Positions 21,755-36,679 of a stretch of DNA of 64,000 bases are shown here, in pieces (positions within the stretch are counted from its first letter, which is position 1; each line of letters begins with the position of its first letter). Made by a program: the position numbers and the translations under genes. Below the pieces are notes generated by a model that was not told the DNA's origin, did no database searches, and saw nothing but the letters and a program-made list of their open reading frames with translations. The DNA comes from Ceratopteris richardii. Lineage: Eukaryota > Streptophyta > Polypodiopsida > Polypodiales > Pteridaceae. The stretch spans positions 200,850,153 to 200,914,152 of the forward strand of contig CM035407.1 of the NCBI GenBank assembly GCA_020310875.1, read 5' to 3'.

Positions 21755-22150
21755 ACTAGGTGGAGGGCTTGGTGGTGCATTTGGCAGTGATTTTGATGGT
21801 GGTGGTGCTTGATTTTGGTGATCTTGCTCTCCACCCATTTGGAGAAGCTTTTGCCATTAGTTTAAACTCTTTTGGGTTTTATTTTGCCCGTTTGCCTACC
21901 CTCCCACCCTTCTTCATCATTTTCCTACCCTTCCACCCTTCATTCATTTAGATTTTACCAATCTTTCCCACCCTCCCTTGGTTTTGCCATATTTTTTTCA
22001 ATTATTCTATGGTCCTCATCAAAGATTTGATTGCATTTGTGATGCACATCCATCTATAAAGTGGTGATGCAGCTCCATCAAAGATGTGATGCATTTGTGA
22101 ATGTGATGTATTATACTCATTTTATACTTCTAGTGAGGATCCTTTTATGT
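21755..22150 (+). mobile_element. Internal leader of element G2
   Basis: Carries a 63-codon frame (21760-21951) reading MVVVLDFGDLALHPF and later LPPFFIIF that parallels the G1 leader. No downstream gag is recognised. Confidence 0.5.
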
Positions 22151-25504
<3,354 letters not shown>

Positions 25505-26139
25505 GGAATATTTAGATGGAATCTATTGAATCCCATATCTTCAACTCATATTAGTGGAATCAAATGAATCCCATGTCCTTGAACTAGTATAGTTTGGTTC
25601 TAGTCAACATGTGACAATGGATATCCCTTTCTATTCCAAACTAACTTGTTCCTAGGTACCAAGGCTAAGTCTAAGTACTTCTCTCTAGATCCCAACATAC
25701 ATAAAGGGATCTATGCTCTAAGTTGTAGAGAGAGTGCCATGACTATGGGCTTCCTATTCATCACTCAAATCACATAAGCACCCATCGTTGCAATCTCATG
25801 AAACCCATCTCTGTGATCCCATCTAATTGGTTTCCTTAGTAGTGTAGTATAAATGCTTCACTACTTACTCAAGTGATGTGCATGAGTGAAATTAGTCACT
25901 CTTTGGGTATTCCTCATGATACCCCTTAGTCTCCTAATCATACCATGAGACTCTTTTGAAGGTAGGTACCTTCGGTACATTGGAGAAAATCATAAATGTA
26001 TCTCCCATGCCTCTATGAAACTTCCTAAAACCTATAGGATTGCTTGTGCACATTCCCAATAGGTAAGTGCATATATAACACCATGAGACGGGAAAATTTT
26101 CAATAGCACTCAAGGAAATGAGTCCCAAAAAATTTTAAC

Positions 26140-26280
26140 CATAGAATTAAGCATAAGGCCTTGCTGGCCAATGTCACACAAGCCATCCAATATAACATAG
26201 GGCTTGGAAAGTTGTTGGCAGTAGCCAAAGGCATCGACATAGAGGAAGCATGTAGAGCTGGATCACAAGGAGTCGTGGGG
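26140..26280 (+). other. Coding-like stretch before LTR H1
   Basis: A plus frame reads KALLANVTQAIQYNIGLGKL then VAKGIDIEEACRAGSQGVV up to a stop near 26300. I do not recognise it. It may be the polyprotein end of the element whose LTR follows. Confidence 0.3.
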
Positions 26281-26329
26281 AGCCTCTCAAAGAAATATAC
26301 ATGATATTACTTTTTCAAAACACCAAACA

Positions 26330-26862
26330 ATGATTTTCATTACTTTTGTAATGTATGTATTATAAAACAACCATATTTGTATTTACTAGCTCCATTTTGT
26401 GCAAGCCGAGGAGTCCTCGAGCTTGAGGAGCTTAGGTAGAATGAGCCTACCAGTTTTGGCTATTTTTAGATCTTGTTTAGACCTCCAAATGATGCTGAGA
26501 ACCTATTTTTTTAACTATGTGGTCACTAGATGTGAAATCAATCAAAACTAGTCTAGAATCTATAAAAAGAGCTAGGGAGCTCATCTTTGAGGAGAGCTAG
26601 TATTGGATAGTGTGAGATTTGAGCTAGATTGAGCTTGTAATCGTGTTATTGAGCAATAGAGTCTACTTTCGACCTTCCATTGTGTCTCGCTTGTCTCTTC
26701 CCTGTGTGTGTGTGTATATGTGTGTGCATTTTCATGCTTCTCACCTTCCCTCTCACTACTTCTTGCATTCACGATCTTCATATCACTCCTATCTCTTCCG
26801 TGGATTGACATTAAGGAGGTGGAGCTTCTTAACATGGTATTCACCATTGTGCTAGAGCAACA
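26330..26862 (+). repeat. LTR of gypsy-like family H, copy 1
   Basis: Shares a run of blocks with 44290-44895: CTCCATTTTGT before CAAGC, a TATA box (TATAAAAAG at 26561-26569), GAGCT, a GTGTGTATATGTGTG tract, then ATTCACCATTGTGCTAGAG before CAACA at 26862. No PBS follows, so this may be a 3' or solo LTR. The left edge is approximate. Confidence 0.6.
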
Positions 26863-27182
26863 CAAGCCCATGGCATGCACGTCATATACTCAAATATGGC
26901 CTCCATAACCTCCAAAAATATAAAATGCTAGCAACAACCTCTTTATTGCATAACCTTGTACTTCTTGCAATTATCTCTCCTGCAAACAATAAAAAAGTGT
27001 GCTCCTAACAAGTTGATCCATACTTTAGACTTGAAACAATGACCAACTTGGATGTATGCATTCCAATCCTATATCTATGCATGTACATACCAAATATGCC
27101 AACACATAAAGTAAAGTGCTTGAAAATATATTAAACCATACATCCTTGAATGATTCAATGTCAGAATCGCATGCATCCATGC
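26863..27182. other. Spacer with no gene seen
   Basis: AT-rich, no motif recognised. Confidence 0.4.
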
Positions 27183-27510
27183 CTATTTGATAAGCTTCGA
27201 GATCTTTACACCTTCCTCATCAGGTCCTAAAACAAGCTTTGAAGTGTCCAAGAGCATCGGATCACTTCCCAAAACCTCATGCAAAGTCAAATGATTACCA
27301 AAATAATGCAAATAAACTAAAAAAATACATGTGTAATGCATCTTTAGACCTGCAAACAAATTTGAAGCACCTAAAAAAATTAATAAAATACAACATACAT
27401 AATGTGCAAGCAGCTCGAAGTGAAATTTCTTGAATCGCCTTCCTAGTTTGCAAGATACATCTTCCAAAAGAACACTGAGTCATAACAAATGAAAACAAAG
27501 ACATGTTCTC
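27183..27510 (-). pseudogene. Exon-like relic, unknown protein C-terminus
   Basis: On the minus strand the last segment reads HEVLGSDPMLLDTSKLVL then GPDEEGVKISKLIK followed by a stop at 27183-27185, a convincing protein-like end. Upstream, after TTATGACTCAG (a possible 3' splice site near 27476), comes VLLEDVSCKLGRRFKKFHF. The two are separated by AT-rich sequence with GTATGT near 27396 and other possible splice signals. I cannot name the gene. It may be the last exons of a decayed host gene. Confidence 0.35.
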
Positions 27511-28506
27511 TTTTAGAAATTACAAAAATATGCTAAAAACAAAGAAAACGCATGTTCTGAATTGTTCCATAGAAATGATAAGGCCCATTTCAATTAGGGC
27601 ATGAAAAGCATATGATTTTATTTCATGATACTTTGTTTCAATCTTCATTTCAATTTTTATTCATAAAAACAAGCTATATTCAACACTACGAATTGCAATT
27701 AGAACGATAGAGAATCTTAGATGATTAAAATGACATGATTTCATAAAAATGGAAATTGAAAAGTAATTCATTTTATTTCAAGCCCACATAAAACATAATT
27801 CCATACCATTTTAAAAGGGAATTAGAATACATCTATTGGAGGATGCATTTTCCATGATGTGTTAAGACTTTTATGTGAAAAATAAGAGTGAATCATATAA
27901 GGAATTCAATACTCTCTCTTGACAATACAAAGCATAATCACACAAGAACTAACTGGTCATATATGTGTACTAGTAATAATAGCCAATTATGCCAAAAAAA
28001 ACACCATGAGCTCAAAATGAAATAGAGGAGATTAAATTGACTACACATATTGAGAGAAAACACCATGCATATAATCATACATGATTCTTTGGTTCCTAAT
28101 AATCCAAATGAAAGATCAAAATCAATGACATGATTACAATGATGGCATGATGTCCTTGAGAAGAAGAAAATATTATAATATCCTAGTTACTATTTAAACA
28201 TGTCAAATCAAAAGAAATGGAAAGGAAGATGAAAAAAGTTTGTGTATGGATGAGATGTTTTCTTAGATTAAATAAAATATTTTTGGGGAAGAAGGCAAGC
28301 AAAAAAGTACTGGGTTGCGAATAGTACTTTTGGATATCTTCAATGTTGACAAGGACTATGACATGTGGGTGAGGACCTAAAGGGCCTCCAATTGACGGAA
28401 GCAAGAAACAAATTTATCAAATTTTTAATATAGAAGGAGCCATGGGAAAGGAAATTTGCAAGAAAACACAAAGGTTATCGAGATCATGCTACCTTGGAGT
28501 CCCATG

Positions 28507-28564
<58 letters not shown>

Positions 28565-30079
28565 TGACCAAGAAGTCATGTCTCATAGAGGTCTTATGAT
28601 GGAGAAGAGAAACATTCCACAAGCTTCCCATATGATATCGTATCTTATAGAAGACAGAAAGATTCTCCAATATCAATTTTTCATAGTTCATGATAGAAGC
28701 TAGGAAAGATTGATCTCAGTTTTCCCAACTATCATTGTAGTGAAAGTTGCATTAATGCTGCAAGTCCTCAACATTGAACTACTTGCTCTTTTTTCTAATG
28801 GTTTTTGGAAGTTCCACTTCGTCATTACTTGGGAATATGACCCTCCTTTGCACATTTCACTTTTTATGCAAAGCCTTGATGTGAGAAATTGATGCCAAGA
28901 TTTGTTGCAATGATATAAGAAGCATTGAATTGTCTTTTGGAAAGTTAAATACTATGCTTTTCAACAAGAATGGATGGTTTTTTTAATTAAGATGAAGGGT
29001 ACTAAATTTTAACAAGGCTCCTTTGTATTTTGGCTCTTATTCTTTTGTATAATGGAGGACCTTTTTCATAAAACCATGATTTTGACATGGAATTTAAGCG
29101 GAAGGTTGATGCCAAGCATCGACTTTATGCTGGAAGTCAATGCAAAGCATCAACTTCTTGTTAAAAAGCCCCTATTTTTAGGAAGAACTTGAGGTCAAAC
29201 AACTTGTTGTTGCATGGAAAAACTATCCAAGAAGTTGATGCTTAGGACCTCTCTCCCTTTCTCTCTCTCTCTCATTATCACGCTTGATATGCCATGCAAG
29301 ACAATATATCACATTTGATATTACTTTGTGAAAAAGCAAGAACATATCGCGTGTTTAAAGTGAAACATGTGGTTTTTTTTACTTTGTTAAAGTGAAAATG
29401 ATACTTTTCATCAAGAAGTTGATGCCTCACATTTCCCGTTTCCTCGCACTTCATATGTGGGCCCTCTTAGCTTTCCAATGACACCATAAAAGTGCCTATG
29501 TACTTTGGAAATGATGTATGAAAAGATTGAATCGATGTCGATGTTAGCTTCCCAAAAACTATATTTGTTGATCTAAGAAAATAAGGAATATATAGAGCAT
29601 GATGTAAGATCGAACTTCCTCTAACAGAGTATATATCTTTTTGCTGATACAAATTTTTTAAAGACCAAAGACTCAGGGCAAGCAAAAACGCAATGTTTTA
29701 GAATATTTGTTAAAGTATCTTGGCAAAAATTTGAAGTGAGGCTTCGGCCTTAGAGCATGTAAAAACTAATCAAGATTATCTTAGACCGATGCAAACGAGA
29801 CCCAAAATTTATAATCTCAACGAACTCAATTCACATCAAACAAAATCAATTTCAATCTACTATCTAGATAACACACGATCTCATACAAATACAAATAACT
29901 TTTATTCATTGATACACATGGACACCATTCATTGTTTTTCTTGAAATTGTCTAAGGCTATCAAAGTAGTAGCATCATTTTTTAGTCTTTTCTAGCTCATT
30001 TCATTTTCGTTTGATCCAAGCTAAATGAGTATTCTCATAAAATAAGCCTTTTTTTAAATCCATTTTAGAATTCTATCTT
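27511..30079. other. Long stretch with no gene seen
   Basis: AT-rich, with a (GA)n run at 28511-28562. A 14-bp sequence GCATCAACTTCTTG at 29147-29160 has its exact inverse at 29228-29241 and again at 29412-29425. No coding motif was seen on either strand. Confidence 0.4.
28511..28562. repeat. (GA)n microsatellite
   Basis: About 26 uninterrupted GA units. Confidence 0.97.
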
Positions 30080-31500
30080 AAAGCTGTTAGGTAAGGTACT
30101 CTAAAATTTAACAAAATTTTGGTACCTTTAAGAGGTCAAAATTTTGAAAATGTGTTCAAACTTCACATATTTTTGGGGGTTTCAGAAAACCTTGCATACT
30201 AGTATAAAACTTTTTTTAACGTCATGCAAAAAAAGGCTATTTTAATGCATAGAGTTTCTCTTTTTATGACATAGTTCTTGTTTGTTATGACCCATTGTTA
30301 AAGGTAGTTATCAAAAACTATTCAGACTTTGCAGACATGCACAAATCTAAAAAAATACATAATCTCCAATTTTTTTTTTAAAGTTGAAACTAGATCTTGT
30401 GCTCTTTGAAAACAGCCATAGCACGTCCAATTTGTACTTTTCTATCCCAAGATATGGCTTCTCCAAGTGTGACATGCCAAACTAGTGGACTGGTTGAGGG
30501 CTGGAGAAAAGTGTGAAAATATGATTTTTGAAGTGCCCAAATCATTTTCCCCTCAAGAAAATCCTTTGTTCTCTCCATAACCTCAAAAAGTAATATATGA
30601 AGATACTTGATCCTGTTTTGAACTTTTCAAAACCTCCATTCTTGCATGCTAATTTGCTCCCCAAAAGAGGCATAAGCCAATATTTTTACTTTTTTGTAAA
30701 AAAAATTAGATGGGAGATTTTAGCAAGCTTCCAATTCACTCCTAATTTGGTTTTTTTCTTGGATTTTATAATTCTCCATGGTAATACATACACCATACTT
30801 CATGTATGTGTACACTAATCCATGACAAGCCTCTTAAATTATCTCTTTTCTTGCTCCCAAAAGTGGAGTTTGGCTAAAACTAGCACCTGAATTTTTTTCC
30901 AAAAAGTGCAGAAAGGGGTTTTTGGGGGAAGTATATTTCCTCCTTAACTTGTATTTTTTCATGAATCTAATGATTCCATACGGAATTCCATACGACATAC
31001 TCTCAATATGTATACTTTTTTCCCATCCATCCATACCGAATGCACCTATTTTTCCCTCCTCCAAAATGGGAATTTATTAAATTTAGGTGCTATAATTTTT
31101 CTCAAATAGTGATAGAAGGGGGTTTTGTGGAGCTTCAAACTCCCATCATACTGAGCCAATTTGTGGATTTCGTGATTCTATATGGAATTCTATGCACTAT
31201 ACTATATATGTATATGATCTTTCCTACCAATCTATGAAAAATCCCTCTTCATTTCCCTTTCCCAAAATGGCTACTTATCAAGAAAACCTCTGAAATTTAT
31301 ATGAAAATAATGAAAGTAGCCTATTTTGGAGGTACCTAAAGCTTACGCTTTCTTGAAATTTGAGGGAATCCTCGATTTTAGATGAGAGTATATATCTCAT
31401 ACTCTCCATACACATGATTTTCCTCTAAAAGCTTGACCTTTCCTTGCCCTTCTCAAAGAGTTGGGCCTTTATCTTTTAATTTGTGAAAATAACAAAAACT
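30080..31500. repeat. Diverged ~200-bp tandem array
   Basis: Two landmarks recur at about 200-bp spacing. AATTCTCCATGG, GATTCCATACGG and GATTCTATATGG start near 30771, 30971 and 31173, followed by GATTTTAGATG near 31374. CCCCAAAAGAGG, CCCAAAAGTGG, CCAAAATGGG and CCCAAAATGG recur at about 30660, 30857, 31062 and 31260. Units are heavily diverged but collinear. Earlier units down to about 30080 are fainter. No coding capacity is seen. Confidence 0.7.
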
Positions 31501-32035
31501 TTCATACATGTGCTTAATATGAAGCTCCATGATTTATGAATTTCAACCATGATGTTGGAGAGTTCATGGAAAGGATGCTCTTTTTTAATGGACTCATCCT
31601 ATGTAGCACGTGCATCCAATTTACACCTCTCTTGTCTATTCTCAATCTCATGTGACGGTGCCCTTTTTACTCCTTTCCCTTTAACTTTGGGGTTCCAAAA
31701 AAACATACCAAGAAAGCATGCTTGTCGAGCACCCACTTCTACTTATGGAAGTATGAATCTTTCTTGTGAACATCTGAATGTTGCTTGTGAGTTCGCACAC
31801 ATGTTAAAATTAGATAAGGATATATTTGTTAGCTCGTGTGCCATTGTGCAAGGTGGTAAGAGTTTTGGTTCCTCCTTTTGCCCCAAAATGCTTTCCTTTC
31901 ACTATGGATACATGTGAAATGTTGAAAAAGTGAATTTCCATGAAGAAGAAACCCCTCCATCCTCCTTTCATCTTGTTCATTACATCCTTTAGCTAGCAAT
32001 AGAGTACAACAGACGGGTGGACATTATCTCTCATC
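31501..32035. other. Stretch with no recognised gene
   Basis: Contains a plus-strand ATG frame of 122 codons (31549-31917), Ser- and Cys-rich, with no domain I recognise. No feature supports expression. Confidence 0.35.
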
Positions 32036-32039
32036 ATAG

Positions 32040-32105
32040 AGGCGTGGCTCCTTGGGTAGAAGGAGCACCTCCCATTGCTGCTACCCGGGTTCAATTCCTA
32101 CTTCT
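32040..32105 (+). other. tRNA-derived SINE-like head
   Basis: GGTTCAATTCC at 32088-32098 fits the Pol III B box. TGGCTCCTTGG at 32045-32055 is a weaker A box, about 33 bp upstream. This spacing fits tRNA genes and SINE heads. No full tRNA fold or CCA context is evident, so a SINE remnant is more likely than a tRNA gene. Confidence 0.5.
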
Positions 32106-32251
32106 TGTGCATGTGAAGATTGACCAACATCTCTTGCTTTGATACCAAATTTGACATCGATGCCTCGTACAACACATGATACCGTGTGGTATAAACCACC
32201 CACATGAATATCATATGATAGTCCTCAAGTCAATTGTATTTACCCTCCTTT

Positions 32252-33120
32252 ATGCCAATATTCATGCCAAAAGATGAAAGGCTCAACGGCACAAATTACA
32301 ATCTATGGAAGGACACCATTAGGGCCTACCTCTATACAAACCCCTTGAAGGAACCGAATGAGATCCAAATAAGGAAAGAAATCTAGGAGCCTAGAATGTA
32401 TGGAATGTAAAGGACAAGTGAGCCTTAGACCAATTACTTCTAGCTTGCAATGAGTTAAACAAAGGCCATATAACCTCCTATAAAACTTCCTTTGAGGCTT
32501 GGAAAATCCTCCAAGATTTGTATGAAGACAAAACTCCCTCAAAGATTTACACCCTAGAGGTGGAGTTTCATAACCTATCCATTAAGCCCTAGGATCCTAT
32601 TTTCAAAGTTATCACCACATTTGAGGACTATCAATGTAAATTAGCATTATGTGGGCACCAAGTTTCTAGTGAAGATATGGCCATCCGCCTCCTCAATAAG
32701 CTCCCTGGATCATATGAGCCATTTGTAAATACCCTTTATAATTGGGGCCAAGTTCTAACTTGGGAAGAGGTTCATCGACTTTTGCTCCTCAACAACTCAC
32801 GAGAAAAGTCAGCTTCCTCCCAATAGATAGCCATGAAGGCTAAGGGACCCTGCCACAAGGGCAAACATGCTAGTCATAATACTAGCAACGCACCCAAGCA
32901 AGGTTCCAACACTTCATCAAAGAAGTTTAGCTGTAATTTCTGTGGAAAAATAGGGCACTTGGAGAAATTTTAATACAAGAAGAAGCACACCTTGAAGTCC
33001 TCTAGCTCCAGGAACCCATCAAAACCCTCTTAGCATAGGTCTCACTGTTCCAATGAAGATCTGTTTATTTTAATAGAAGCCAATGCCCTAGTAACTTCAA
33101 GTTCATCTCAAGAATGGGTC
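32252..33120 (+). pseudogene. Copia A2 gag
   Basis: From ATG 32252 the reading is MPIFMPKDERLNGTNYNLWK then DTIRAYLYT, later YEDKTPSKIYTLEVEFHNLS and AIRLLNKLPGSYEPF. The zinc knuckle CNFCGKIGH lies near 32931-32957, but its fourth Cys is gone (EKF then stop). Several stops interrupt it. It is the same family as A1 but in the opposite orientation. It would package copia RNA in virus-like particles if intact. Confidence 0.85.
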
Positions 33121-34100
33121 TTTGATAGTGGAGCGACATCACACATGGGTAAAGATCAGGATTCTTTTCAAGAAATTGAAGACAATACAGGTGAAGTTTA
33201 CCTAGGTAACAACAAGAGCCTACCCATCGAAGGGAAAGATAAAGTCCAAATCACCAATGACTGAGGGGAGTGCAAATCATTATCCAATGTATCATTTGTT
33301 CCTAACTTGTGCATGAATTTACTATCAGACAAGGCCATCACCGATCATGACAAAGAAGTGTTACTTGATAACACTTTGGTCAAGGTGATTGACCCTAAAA
33401 CCAAAGACATCATCGCACAAGGCATAGAAGAAAAAGGGCTATACAGACTCTCTTGATTTCTATCTAAGGAGTTTCTTTCTAGTATGTGGCATCGAAGGTA
33501 TGGCCACGTCTCATATTTACCAAGGATTTCCTCATCTCAGATAGTTAAAGGATTTCCAGGATCGGACAAGTCAATGATATCTGCCAAGCTTGCAAGAAAG
33601 GTAAGCAACATAGGGCTCCCATTCCCAAGCAGGCATCCACATGAGCCAGGAATCCTTTAGGCCTCATCCACATGGATCCCTGTGGACCTATGACTACTCC
33701 TTCCCTTAGTGGCTCAAGCTAATTCTTTCGTCTAGTAGATGAACACTCACAATACATTTGGTATATTTTTTGAAGTCGAAGGCAAAAACTTTCTCTAAGT
33801 TTAGAGAATGGATCACCTAAGTTGAGAATGAAGTGCCAAACACAATCAAGACTATTTGATTAGATGGCAGTCTTGAATTTATCAATTACGACTTTGATAA
33901 TTTCTTAAAGCAAAAAGGGATGAAATGACAAGTCACTCAACCTCACATTCCATCCCAAAATGGAGCAGCTGAGAGAAAGATATGAAGTGTGATGGAAATG
34001 GCATGAACCACGCTTCACAAAAAAGAATTACCCTACAAGTTTTGGGCAGAAGCAAATACCACTAAGATACACATACTCAATCGAGGCTTCACTAGTGCAT
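33121..34100 (+). pseudogene. Copia A2 protease and integrase start
   Basis: Protease active site FDSGATSH is near 33121-33144. The pre-integrase histidines survive in MWHRRYGHVSYLP at 33484-33522. The integrase core is poorly preserved; a stretch near 33954-34080 corresponds to the QNGAAERK region but has stops and shifts. Confidence 0.75.
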
Positions 34101-34800
34101 TGCACAGCAAGACACCCTTTGAAGTTTACTATGGAAGAAATCCTAATGTCAATTACTTTGGAGTATTTGGAAGTGAAGCTTTTGTCCATGTGCCAAACGA
34201 AGACCGAAGTAAGCTAGAGTCCAAGTCTAAAAAGCATATATTCATTGGCTATAGTGAACAATCAAAAGCATATAGATTGTATGATCTTGAGAACCACTTC
34301 ATCACAATTTCAAAAGATGTAATCTTTAATGAAGCTTCAAGATACTCAACCAAAGATCCAAATACAAGTCTTACTCCACCCATCTACATTTTAGAGGGGG
34401 GCACAATCTTTCCAAAACACACGCCAAAAGCAAGTACCTCAAATGAACCAAGAAGATAACAAAGGCTCATTGAAAAGCAACAATAAGAATAAATTCATTA
34501 TGTAAATTATGCATTGATGCATCAGATCCAACACATTCCAAAGCCTTCTAATTACAAAGAAGCTCAAGGACAACCTAAGTGGGAAGAAACTATGAAAGTG
34601 GAAATGAATGCCATCGAGAAGAACAACACTTGGACACTTGTTCCTAAGCCTACAAATCATCAAGTCATAGGAGTTAAGTGGCTCTACAATGTCAAGTACA
34701 AATCAGATGGTACATTGGAAAAGTACAAAGCAAGACTTGTAGCTAAAGGATATATGCAACATCATGGCATTGATTATGAAGAAACCTTTGCCCCTACTAC
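34100..34800 (+). pseudogene. Copia A2 integrase end and RT start
   Basis: One open stretch (34100-34459) reads KTPFEVYYGRNPNVNYFGVF, KKHIFIGYSEQSKAYRLYD and ISKDVIFNEASRY, the integrase C-terminal region of copia. After stops, a second (34514-34800) reads WEETMKVEMNAIEKNNTWTL then YKARLVAKGYMQHHGIDYEE and TFAP, the start of RT. It breaks off at about 34800, where copia B sequence takes over in the same orientation. Confidence 0.85.
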
Positions 34801-36338
34801 AAAAGAGTGGTGTTTGAGGCCAGTTAGCATGCATAAAAATGATACACATGGGATGTTCAAGAGAATATCCGATCAAATCAGTCTCCAAATGTTCCTATTT
34901 AGCAACCATTGAGATGCTCTGCACATGTTTCACATCCACCTGATAGATATGTTCCAGGTTTAGATTTTGTTATGCTAACAGATGTCAGCAAGCCTTCTTG
35001 CTACAAAGAGGCTATGCAGACAAAGGATCATGTCAAGTGGGAGCATGCCATGAAGAGTGAGTTGGATTCTATTCTCAAGAATGGTACTCGGGATTTAGTA
35101 CCTATTCCAAAGGGCTGGAAAGCTTTACCATGTAAATGGGTATATGAGCTAAAATTCACATCAGATAGTGCTTCTCCAAAGTATAAATCATGACTTGTTG
35201 CAAAGGGTTTTAAGCAACAACATGGTGTTGATTTCAAGGAAATCTTCTCTCCAGTGATCAAGATGACTACCTTGCAAATGTTGCTTGGATTCATTGCAAT
35301 GGAGGACTTAGAGCTAGTCCAAATGGATGTGAAAACTACTTTCTTTCATGGAGATCTTACAGATGAGATCTATATGGAACAACCAAAGGGTTATGTAGTT
35401 CGTGGCAAAAAATTCTAGTTTGTAAGCTCAAGAAGAGCTTATATGGACTCAAACAGTCCCCTAGACAATGGTACCAAAAGTTTGATGCTTTTATGAAGTC
35501 TCAATGCTATTCTCAAAGCAATGTGGATCATTGTCTCTACACAAAGAGATGCTTAGATGGCAGCTTGATATGCTTGATACTTTATGTCGATGATATGTTG
35601 ATTGCTAGGAAGTCTTCTTATGAATTGTCAATTTTCACAAAGAAGTTGAGTCGTACATTTGATATGAAGGATTTGGGGGATGCCAAACATATTCTTGGCA
35701 TGCGCATTACTCGTGATAGGAGTAAAAGATGCATATACTTATCTCAAAGTGAGTACATATCCAAAGTACTTCATAGGTTCAATATGTAGGGCAGAAAAGC
35801 ATTGAGTACACCTTTACCCACATATGTGAAATTGAGAAAGGATGTTTGCCCCAAATTAGATGAAGAAAAGGAATTCATAACCAAAATTCCTTACCAATCT
35901 ACTGTTTGAAGTCTCATGTATACTATGGTAGCTAAGAGACCAGACATTGCATTTGTAGTGGGAGTTGTGAGTAGATATATGTCTGATCCTGGAAAGCAAC
36001 ATTGGGAAGCGGTCAAGATGATTTTGAGATATCTGAGTGGCACTAAGGACAAGTGTCTATGCTTAGGTAGAGGGAAAACATCCATTATTGGTTACACAGA
36101 TGTTGACTATGCTAGTTGTGTAGACAATTGCAAGTCTACATCAGGGTACATTTTTCATTTTTTTGGAGGTGCTATCTCTTGGATATCTCATCTTTAAGAA
36201 TGTACAACTATTTCCACCACAGAAGCAAAGTGCATTGCAACAAGTGAGGCATGTAAGGAAGCATTGTGGCTTTCTCATCTTGCTTGTGATATGTGTCTAC
36301 CTCAGCATGTATCTTGTTTGCTCAGTGATAGTCAGAGT
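34800..36338 (+). pseudogene. Copia B RT and RNase H (5' segment)
   Basis: RT reads WEHAMKSELDSILKNGTRDL, LPCKWVYELK, LVAKGFKQQHGVDFKEIFSP, LVQMDVKTTFFHGDL, SLYGLKQSPRQWY and the catalytic LYVDDML near 35580-35600. RNase H follows with IGYTDVDYASCVDN and STSGYIFHFFGGAISW, ending LLSDSQS at 36338. A handful of stops and one frameshift near 35410 disable it. The coding sequence is cut by element C1 and resumes at 41403. Confidence 0.9.
36334..36338. repeat. Target-site duplication of C1, left copy
   Basis: AGAGT here and AGAAT at 41398-41402. Removing C1 and one copy restores the RNase H frame from SDSQS into AIALAKN. Confidence 0.9.
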
Positions 36339-36559
36339 TGTTGGAGTTAGACGTCTGTGGAAGCATGTGAACAACACAAGGAAGAAGAAGAAGAAGCTTG
36401 GAGCACAACACACAATACTAGATAATGTACAAAGATAAGTAGCCCATTAGGGTAATATGCATATATACAAGCCGGGGGAAAAAAACCTCCTAAAGAGGGA
36501 AAAAAGTGCCCCGGCGGTCCTAAAGTGTTCACACACATCACTACCTAAATATATCAACA
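36339..36559 (-). repeat. 3' LTR of copia C1
   Basis: 221 bp, TGTTGGAGTTAGACGTC to ATATATCAACA. It agrees with 41169-41397 at about nine positions in ten by eye; the right copy has an extra short stretch before AATGTACAAAG. Confidence 0.95.
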
Positions 36560-36679
36560 AATCCCCCCTGGGAGTGATGCGATGAACAAGTAGCTGGCAC
36601 TCATGTATAAGGAAGTGCCAAGCTATGTGGAAATCACTCCACAAAAGCAAGTAACCCCAAAGTTTTGCGGAAAGCTTCA

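Noticed and set aside
31549..31917. 122-codon plus-strand frame starting at ATG
   Set aside because: No domain, no homologue recognised, and the composition is that of the surrounding AT-rich DNA.
32136..32147. GCTTTGATACCA as a minus-strand copia PBS
   Set aside because: Copia A2 next to it is on the plus strand and no LTR with a partner follows, so it may be chance or a relic of another element.
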